Source: CAYWTX01 sp964461295
GTDB taxonomy: Bacteria > Planctomycetota > Phycisphaerae > SM23-33
Direction of reading: 5' to 3'
Length of the DNA stretch: 7,071 nucleotides
Assembly (NCBI GenBank): GCA_964461295.1
Contig: CAYWTX010000221.1
Coordinates: forward strand, 1 to 7,071
How positions within the stretch are numbered: position 1 is the stretch's first letter; the number at the start of each line of letters is the position of its first letter. Below are positions 1 through 4,387 of the stretch, piece after piece. A program made the position numbers and the translations under genes. Below the pieces are notes generated by a model. The model was given only the letters and a program-made list of their open reading frames with translations. It ran no database searches and was not told where the DNA came from.

Positions 1-936
1 GGCCAGACGGTGCTCGAATGGTCCCCCGACCCCGACAACGCCAGCGACGTGGGCAACGTGCTCGGCTTCACGGGCGCGAGGCTGGACGTGGCCACCGGCC
101 TCATCCTGATGCGGAACCGTTACACCCACCCCTCCCTCGGCCGATTCACGAGCGCCGACCTGGAAGGGTACATCGATGGCCTGAGCGTGTATCAGTACTG
201 CGGCAGCGGGCCGGCGGATGCGACCGACCCGATGGGGTTGGGACTCTTAGACGATTTGTGGGACCGAAATCTCGGAACCATAATCGGGATCAGCGAGGTC
301 GTACTCCCGCAGGCGTTTCAGCCACGATGGCGCGCTCCAGAAAGCGATGCGATGGCCGCGGGGCGCAACCTAGGTCGGCAAGTGGGTGCAGCTGTCTCTG
401 TGGCTGAGGAAGTGTATGGCAGCGTGATGATGGCAGAGGGACTAGCCACGATAGTGATGGGTGCTCTTGGCGGTGGCGTTGGCGGGACCGTGGTCGAGCC
501 AGGCGGCGGTACCGCCGTAGGCGGAATTGCCGGGGCCGCCGGGGCTGCCGTGGCCGCGGCCCCCCAGATTGTCGGAGGAGGCGCGCTTCTTGCCAATGGC
601 GCGGCTGGACTGGAGCGATATAAGAATCTCAATCCGATGGAGTATCAGTCGGGGGGATCCCCGGCCTCAAGTAGGTCAATGCCTGGCGCAAGAGGAACAC
701 AGGTCACGAGTAAGACAACCTGGAAAGGAAAGTGCGGGCGTGTGGACGTCGAGAACCCGGCACCGGGAAGACGTCCTGGGCAGGTCCATTACCAGGATGC
801 ACAAGGCAATAAGTATCTGTATGACCCCGCGACGGGCCAGTTCAAGAACGCGCCGCGCTCGGTGAACAAGTTGCTTGAAGATGACGAGTTCCGAAAAGGC
901 GTTGAGAAAGGCCTCAGGTACTTGGGGGAACAATGA
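1..936 (+). CDS. RHS/YD-repeat polymorphic toxin, C-terminal part (5' partial)
   Basis: The frame is open to the left edge, so the gene begins upstream; the GTG at base 10 is just an internal Val codon. The first 80 or so residues match the RHS repeat-associated core domain: FTGARLDVATGL, then NRYTHPSLGRFTSAD, then YQYCGSGPADATDPMGL. DPMGL (226-240) is at the place where RHS proteins are cut by their own aspartyl protease activity to release the C-terminal toxin. About 230 residues follow. They include a Gly/Ala-rich hydrophobic stretch (bases 424-600), as is common before toxin domains, and a final polar domain of about 75 residues (from base 706). Known for the family: RHS proteins form a shell around a variable toxin delivered to competitors by secretion systems or by contact. 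Inferred: this is a contact-type antibacterial toxin. The stop overlaps the next gene by ATGA, the usual arrangement with an immunity gene. The toxin's activity is not recognisable to me. Confidence 0.85.
   Translation, partial: GQTVLEWSPDPDNASDVGNVLGFTGARLDVATGLILMRNRYTHPSLGRFTSADLEGYIDGLSVYQYCGSGPADATDPMGLGLLDDLWDRNLGTIIGISEVVLPQAFQPRWRAPESDAMAAGRNLGRQVGAAVSVAEEVYGSVMMAEGLATIVMGALGGGVGGTVVEPGGGTAVGGIAGAAGAAVAAAPQIVGGGALLANGAAGLERYKNLNPMEYQSGGSPASSRSMPGARGTQVTSKTTWKGKCGRVDVENPAPGRRPGQVHYQDAQGNKYLYDPATGQFKNAPRSVNKLLEDDEFRKGVEKGLRYLGEQ
706..936 (+). other. Putative C-terminal toxin domain of the RHS protein
   Basis: The last 75 or so residues form a compact polar domain unlike the Gly/Ala-rich stretch before it. 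Landmarks are VDVENPAPGRRPGQVHYQD, then GNKYLYDPATGQF, then KLLEDDEFRKGVEKGLRYLGE at the C-terminus. From memory, a GQ(R)PGQ-H-Q ... KY-YD ... GL-YLGE pattern recurs at the ends of unrelated polymorphic toxins (RHS, LXG and similar), which fits a toxin module shared by recombination. I cannot assign a Pfam family or catalytic residues. The conserved-looking His and Gln of PGQVHYQ and the Lys/Tyr pairs would be the first candidates for an active site. Codon use is less GC-rich here than in the RHS core. Confidence 0.55.
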
Positions 937-1382
937 TACTTCATAGAGTCAATCTGCGGATGCAAACGCTGTGCCCTCAAGGAGTCGATGTTCTGCGTGC
1001 TCCCTTGCCTGGGGAGTTGAAAGCTGTCATTGCCTCCGGCGCGGTTGATATTGAAGGCTGCGTATTCCTGAGGTCACTGTTCAGAAAGGCTCATGTTAGT
1101 CGCTCCAACTTCCCTGATGCCACGGGCTACGAATGCTTTGTGAACCACTTACACATGGAGGACGTCGTTGATACGGATATGATTGCAGTCGGTATCACTT
1201 TTCTTGAGGAGATATCCGAGGGGTTGCTCCGCGACTTCGGAGATCGGCGTTTTCAGGGCATTATTACGATTGATGGAGTGACCTGTGCCGTCCGGTTTCA
1301 TACAGTGCGCCCGGGCGAACAGTGGCTGTCGGACAACCTTGATGAGTACAAGGAGGAGGGTGTATGTGTACTTGACTTGTAG
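933..1382 (+). CDS. Probable immunity protein for the RHS toxin
   Basis: This 149-residue protein starts with an ATG sharing four bases (ATGA) with the toxin gene stop, so the pair is translationally coupled. A G-run (924-928, followed by AA) just upstream is only a weak Shine-Dalgarno. No signal peptide or membrane segment is visible, so it should stay in the cytoplasm, where an immunity protein would neutralise the incoming toxin. The sequence is acidic towards the C-terminus (LSDNLDEYKEEGV) and contains VNHLHMEDVVDTDMIAVG and VTCAVRFHTVRPGEQWL. I do not recognise a named immunity family. The assignment rests on position directly after an RHS toxin tail, small size, overlap and matching low-GC composition. 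An unrelated small gene is the alternative but is less likely. Confidence 0.7.
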   Translation: MILHRVNLRMQTLCPQGVDVLRAPLPGELKAVIASGAVDIEGCVFLRSLFRKAHVSRSNFPDATGYECFVNHLHMEDVVDTDMIAVGITFLEEISEGLLRDFGDRRFQGIITIDGVTCAVRFHTVRPGEQWLSDNLDEYKEEGVCVLDL

Positions 1383-1422
1383 CCGCAAGTGGCGCAAAGC
1401 CAGCCCTCAGGCTTCAGTATGA

Positions 1423-1500
1423 GGGGGAAACTGGGGGGGGGAAACTAGGGACGCGCCCACTAGTGTCCGGGAGTGGGAAACTAGGGACGCGCCCTAGTTT
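1423..1500. repeat. REP-like direct repeats with a perfect hairpin
   Basis: GGGAAACTAGGGACGCGCCC occurs exactly twice (1439-1458 and 1475-1494), and a shorter third copy, GGGAAACT, sits at 1425-1432. The second full copy is part of a perfect inverted repeat: AAACTAGGG (1478-1486), a 5-base loop ACGCG, then CCCTAGTTT (1492-1500). A run of nine Gs (1433-1441) sits inside the cluster, so expansion by slippage or G-quadruplex formation is possible. Short CTAG-containing hairpins of this kind resemble REP elements mobilised by REP-associated tyrosine transposases, but no such transposase is in the window. The location, about 40-120 bases past the immunity gene stop, would also allow a transcript-end hairpin, but no T-run follows. 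Confidence 0.65.
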
Positions 1501-1510
1501 CGGCCAATCG

Positions 1511-1560
1511 AGGGACACAATACACATTTCGGGCATAGTCTGGGGACACTATACGGTTTC
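1511..1560 (+). repeat. Imperfect tandem GGGACAC repeat
   Basis: Two similar units lie 31 bases apart: GGGACACAATACACATTTC (1512-1530) and GGGGACACTATACGGTTTC (1542-1560). They share GGGACAC, ATAC and TTTC and differ by a few substitutions and one indel. The GGGGACAC-ATAC style is reminiscent of end sequences of IS200-like or REP-type elements. That link is from memory and not shown by anything else here. Confidence 0.45.
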
Positions 1561-1570
1561 TCGTAAGCAT

Positions 1571-1602
1571 CGGAAAGGAAGCGGGTAGCGGCCTCCTTTC
1601 CG
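1571..1602. repeat. Perfect 9-bp stem-loop
   Basis: CGGAAAGGA (1571-1579) and TCCTTTCCG (1594-1602) are exact reverse complements around a 14-base loop. No T-run follows on either strand, so a Rho-independent terminator is not supported. It adds to the hairpin-rich character of this gene-free stretch (1383-1740), in which I see no other coding or RNA feature. Confidence 0.5.
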
Positions 1603-1740
1603 GCGACAAGTGACGGTGTACGGAAGGGACGCAGAAGGGACACACTGTGATGGACGCTGTCGGTCGGCCGACGGCAAGCGGCCGTGGCCGCGCCGAACGG
1701 CGGGGCGCGAGCGGGGTCCACGACCGTTCTTGCGGCGTTT

Positions 1741-1944
1741 CCTCAACCTGAAGGGGTGAGATTCGACAGCCCAGGGCAACGCCCTGGGAACGCGCATCCG
1801 AAGATGGGGAAGCCCTGAAAGGGCGAAAGAAACCGTTGCCTGGGCGGGCAGTTCTTGCGCCCTTTCAGGGCTTGTTGCTTTGGGACATCCGTTCCCAGGG
1901 CGTTGCCCTGGGCTGTCATACATCAGCCCTTCAGGCTGAAGAGG
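1741..1944. repeat. MITE-like compound inverted repeat of nested palindromes
   Basis: A 27-base sequence at 1765-1791 is repeated exactly as its reverse complement at 1891-1917. Inside, a second pair, AAGCCCTGAAAGGGCG (1810-1825) and CGCCCTTTCAGGGCTT (1858-1873), is also exact. Outside, CCTGAAGGG-TGA (1747-1759) pairs with TCA-CCCTTCAGG (1922-1934), and CCTC/GAGG close the ends. Each arm is itself palindromic: CCCAGGGC-AAC-GCCCTGGG (1770-1788), CCCAGGGC-GTT-GCCCTGGG (1894-1912), GCCCT-GAA-AGGGC (1812-1824), GCCCT-TTC-AGGGC (1859-1871) and TCAGCC-CTTCA-GGCTGA (1923-1939). The element is non-coding and abuts the truncated IS630-type transposase. Similar CCCAGGGC/GCCCTGAAAGGGC motifs are, from memory, common intergenic repeats in planctomycete and related genomes. 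A non-autonomous transposable unit or a structured RNA are both possible. Confidence 0.75.
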
Positions 1945-2238
1945 CGAGGCAACTGCGGTCATGGACCCGCGGAACGTACGGATTTGACAGATTCGCGGCG
2001 ACGGGGGATACCAGGTGATCGCCTCGATCCCGCCGTCGCTGAACCGGTGAATGATCGTGCGGACCCACGCGGCCGAGCAGGCGACGCCTTCGGCGATGGC
2101 CGAGTTGTCCCGCCCGCCGCGCGAAAGCAAGATGATGCGGGCGTGCAGACTGTTGACCGTGTTGGCCAATTGTCGTTTCATACGATGCAGCTTGCCGCTC
2201 TCCCAAGGGCGCAGCTTCCGTGCCGCCACCTTCGCCAT
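1940..2238 (-). pseudogene. IS630-family transposase, N-terminal remnant
   Basis: The N-terminal 85 or so residues fit the helix-turn-helix region of IS630-type transposases: LHARIILLSRGGRDNSAIAEGV, then SAAWVRTIIHRFSDGGIEAITWYP. The start is the ATG at 2236-2238 (MAKVAARK). An intact family member would go on for 250 or more further residues with a DDE catalytic triad, all of which is missing here. After ITWYP the similarity fades, and at about 1940 the frame runs into the compound inverted repeat. The frame stays open to 1549, so a gene caller may predict a 229-residue protein, but its C-terminal 130 residues are translated repeat sequence. It is a decayed insertion sequence with no expected activity. 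Confidence 0.7.
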
Positions 2239-2245
2239 GTGATGT

Positions 2246-2289
2246 TCTCCACTGTTGTTCGCGGTTGCGTCAACAACCGCAGTGGAAAA
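2246..2289. repeat. Hairpin just upstream of the IS630 remnant
   Basis: TTCTCCACTG (2245-2254) pairs with CAGTGGAAAA (2280-2289) at 9 of 10 positions, and TTGTT (2255-2259) pairs with AACAA (2272-2276). It lies 7-50 bases upstream of the transposase start. It could be part of the insertion sequence end or its leader. No TA target duplication can be assigned because the other end is lost. Confidence 0.4.
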
Positions 2290-2329
2290 CTTATGTAGAC
2301 TACCTGTTGTGCTGGCGCAAGTGCCTTAT

Positions 2330-2382
2330 GCACCACTAGTTGCGGAACGCAACTGTCCAACTGGAAACGGCACTAGTGATGC
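2330..2382. repeat. Nested double stem-loop
   Basis: An outer pair, GCACCACTAGT (2330-2340) with ACTAGTGATGC (2372-2382), matches at 10 of 11 positions. Overlapping its left arm is a perfect hairpin, AGTTGCG-GAA-CGCAACT (2338-2354). The octamer CACTAGTG (2371-2378) also occurs in the REP-like cluster (1458-1465). This may be another REP-type or insertion-derived element. No coding function is seen between 2290 and 2450. Confidence 0.45.
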
Positions 2383-2426
2383 GTCAGGCTTGATTCTATG
2401 GGTACATGGCACAGCCCATACAGGCT

Positions 2427-2455
2427 GGCGCACAGGTTGGAAAGCCTGTGCCGCC
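2427..2455. repeat. GCACAGG/CCTGTGC stem-loop
   Basis: GCACAGG (2430-2436) and CCTGTGC (2445-2451) form a 7-bp stem around an 8-base loop. The flanks GGC and GCC extend it with one bulged C. A neighbouring small inverted repeat is TATGGG (2397-2402) with CCCATA (2415-2420). These are short intergenic palindromes of unknown role; no T-run follows. Confidence 0.4.
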
Positions 2456-2456
2456 C

Positions 2457-2608
2457 AAAGAATTGACAGTGACGCCACACTAGCCGAATCTGACTTGCCG
2501 TAGGCCGAGATTGCCGAACGCCTCGGGTTCAGTTCGCGCACCTACATGGTCCATTCTGTCGCCAACCGCCTCGTCGCCTCGCCGCGCGCTTTCCGCCGCC
2601 GTCGGCCG
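2457..2608 (+). pseudogene. AraC-family regulator, C-terminal HTH remnant with in-frame stop
   Basis: Reading one frame through a TAG (2501-2503) gives ATLAESDLP, stop, AEIAERLGFSSRTYMVHS, then VANRLVASPRAFRRRR. This matches the end of AraC-type DNA-binding domains (LLAETDLPVAEIAERLGFSS ... F...G.SPRAFR): the stop sits where Val is usual between DLP and AEIAERLGF. The characteristic IAERLGFSS and SPRAFR motifs are both present, about 20 residues apart as expected, though the usual aromatic residues of the second helix (YF..F) are degraded. Nothing upstream looks like the rest of an AraC protein. I read it as a short, decayed fragment left in a repeat-rich zone. Chance similarity is possible given the short length. 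Confidence 0.45.
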
Positions 2609-2843
2609 ATTGCGTGGCAGAGACGCTTGCTTCGCCAACGGGGGCAACGTTGCCTCCGACCTCAAGAGCAGGTGGCTGACCGTCCAAGGCGAGAGGGGAG
2701 GGCACAGGCTGGAGGATGGAACAACTCGATATCCTGGCGGGAAGGCGCGGGCACCTGCCGCGCTGGCAACCCGGATGCCGCCGGCGCGGCGGCGCTTTGC
2801 GGAGCAGCGATCGTCGACCTGGACGCGCGGGGCGCGGCCGCAG
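2609..2843. other. Gene-free spacer
   Basis: I see no recognisable gene in this stretch. It contains a perfect 12-base palindrome GGCAACGTTGCC (2643-2654) and GC-rich sequence up to the stop of the phosphohexomutase gene. No hairpin followed by a T-run is visible that would end that gene's transcript. Confidence 0.5.
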
Positions 2844-4214
2844 TTACCCGAGCACTTTGCGGATCGCCCGTATCCGCCCATCCAACGTATTGCGGTCGGG
2901 GGCTTCGACCGTGACGTACAGGGCGTTTTCCTCCGGCGCGGGGCGGGCGTAGAACCACCAGTCCTCGTAGCGGCAGGTCAGACCCTCCTGCCGCTCGATC
3001 TCGCCGGTGGAGAAGGTTTTCGCCAGTTCGGCCAACTTGGCGGCCTTGTCGGGCACGGGGAACGCCATCTCGCCGCTGAGGGCGTAGCGGTTCAGCGGGG
3101 CCAGCATCCGGCTGAGCGACTCGCCGGCCGCCGAGACCGCGGACGCCGCGGCCGCCAGGGCGATGAACGGGCTTTCGCAGTTGAAGTTGTCGCGGAAGTA
3201 GAACCGCCCGCTCAGGTCGCCGCCGAACACGCCGTGGCCGTCGGCCATGGCCTTCTTCATGGCCACGTGCCCGACGCGGTCGCGGCGTGGCACGCCGCCC
3301 GCGGCCCGCACCGCCTCGGCCACCACGCGCGACGACCGCGGGTCGTACACGATGGCCGCGCCGGCGTTTTCCTCCAGGAACGTCGCCGCCAGCAGCGCCG
3401 CCATGCGGTCGCCGCGGACGGCCTGCCCGCGGTCGTCCACGAACACGCAGCGGTCGGCGTCGGCGTCCATGCACACCCCGAAGTCGGCGTCCCAGGCCAC
3501 CACCGACGCTGAAAGTTGGGCCAGGTTCGCCTCGTCCAGCGGCTCGGGCCCATGGGCCGGCTCGCCCTCCATCCCGAAGTTCAGGGGCAGCAGTTCCAGC
3601 CCGTCCACGTCGCCCAGCACGGCCGGGACGGTCTTGCCCGCCATGCCGTTGGACGCGTCGACCACAACGCGCAGCGGGCGCGCCAGTCTGAGGAACTTCT
3701 GGACGTGCTTGCGGTAGTCCTTCCACAGATCGGTCTGGAACACCGGCGCCATGGAGGCCGACACGGGCATTCGCCGCAGCGTGCGGCAGATGTGGCGGAC
3801 TTCGTTGAGCCCGGTGTTCTGGCTGACCGGGCGGGCCTTGGCGCCGGCGATCTTGAAGCCGGCCATGTCCGATCCGTCGCTGGAGGCGGTGATCTGCACC
3901 CCCCCGCACGTGCCGAGGTGGTTGATGGCGAAGTACACCATCGGCGTGTCCACGGCCCCGATATCCACGCACCCGGCGCTGGAGGCCGTGATGCCGTCGA
4001 TGAGCGCGTCCATCAGCGTGCGGCTGTGGCCGCGCATGTCGCGCCCGGCGACGACGCGGTTGGCGGCAGCCTGTCCGCGCTCATAGCCGCTGACCAGGCT
4101 GCGGAGGAACTGCGCGGCCGCGTGCCCGACCTTCCAGGCCAGGTCCTCGTCGACTTCCTCGGCGTAAAGGCCCCGGATGTCGTTGGGTCGGAAGATGTTG
4201 TCGATCACTGCCAT
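2844..4214 (-). CDS. Phosphomannomutase/phosphoglucomutase-family protein, divergent
   Basis: A 456-residue protein of the alpha-D-phosphohexomutase superfamily, whose members move phosphate between C1 and C6 of hexose phosphates through a phosphoserine. Length and domain order fit the family. I chose the ATG at 4212-4214 (MAVIDNIFRPNDIRGLY) because the family begins at IF..DIRG; a longer start at 4265 adds 17 residues with no family match. Visible motifs: FRPNDIRG near residue 8; the catalytic serine loop TASSDGSDMAGFKI with Ser111; the metal loop DADADR (250-255) with all three Asp; the sugar loop GDLSGRFYFRDN (332-343); and DWWFYARPAPEEN (418-430) at the phosphate-binding end. Usual forms are TASHNP, GEMSGH and RPSNTEP, so three of the four active-site loops are altered. 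It may act on an unusual sugar phosphate or be weakly active. It is cytoplasmic and divergent from the TolC gene. Confidence 0.85.
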   Translation of the reverse strand: MAVIDNIFRPNDIRGLYAEEVDEDLAWKVGHAAAQFLRSLVSGYERGQAAANRVVAGRDMRGHSRTLMDALIDGITASSAGCVDIGAVDTPMVYFAINHLGTCGGVQITASSDGSDMAGFKIAGAKARPVSQNTGLNEVRHICRTLRRMPVSASMAPVFQTDLWKDYRKHVQKFLRLARPLRVVVDASNGMAGKTVPAVLGDVDGLELLPLNFGMEGEPAHGPEPLDEANLAQLSASVVAWDADFGVCMDADADRCVFVDDRGQAVRGDRMAALLAATFLEENAGAAIVYDPRSSRVVAEAVRAAGGVPRRDRVGHVAMKKAMADGHGVFGGDLSGRFYFRDNFNCESPFIALAAAASAVSAAGESLSRMLAPLNRYALSGEMAFPVPDKAAKLAELAKTFSTGEIERQEGLTCRYEDWWFYARPAPEENALYVTVEAPDRNTLDGRIRAIRKVLG

Positions 4215-4275
4215 GCGATGCCAGCTTCTGACGGCGATTATTGGCCTAATGCCGGCGAAAAGCAATTGCCGAAGT

Positions 4276-4304
4276 TTGACTTACGGTCTTTCCACCCGTA
4301 TAAA
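4276..4304 (+). promoter_or_regulatory. Sigma70-type promoter for the TolC-family gene
   Basis: A -35 box TTGACT (4276-4281) and a -10 box TATAAA (4299-4304) are separated by exactly 17 bases, and each matches consensus at five of six positions. Transcription would start near 4311, leaving a leader of about 77 bases before the TolC-family start. The stretch is noticeably AT-richer than the surrounding DNA. No comparable promoter is clear on the minus strand for the divergent phosphohexomutase gene. Confidence 0.6.
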
Positions 4305-4372
4305 CTGCCTGGCACAATCACGCATGGCTCGCGGCGGCGGGAATTCGGCCCGGCGGCGCGGCGGCTCAACAG

Positions 4373-4379
4373 AAGAGGA
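4373..4379 (+). promoter_or_regulatory. Shine-Dalgarno that decides the TolC-family start
   Basis: AAGAGGA ends 8 bases before the ATG at 4388, which is ideal spacing. The earlier in-frame ATG at 4379 overlaps the last base of this site and would leave it no usable ribosome binding site. Confidence 0.6.
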
Positions 4380-4387
4380 TGGCAACG

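Noticed and set aside
1404..1425. Terminator after the immunity gene (CCCTCA ... TGAGGG)
   Set aside because: A 6-bp stem with a 10-base loop and no T-run is too weak to call a Rho-independent terminator.
1425..1494. Possible short CRISPR array
   Set aside because: Only two full copies and one partial copy with unequal spacing, internal palindromes and no cas genes. REP-like repeats explain it better.
1855..2298. Plus-strand open frame of 147 codons
   Set aside because: It starts in the palindromic element and runs antisense through the IS630 remnant; the residues are repeat translation with no family match.
2511..3512. Plus-strand open frame of 333 codons over the phosphohexomutase gene
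   Set aside because: Antisense shadow: it is rich in Arg, Gly, His and Ala with no recognisable domain, and the minus strand encodes a clear phosphohexomutase.
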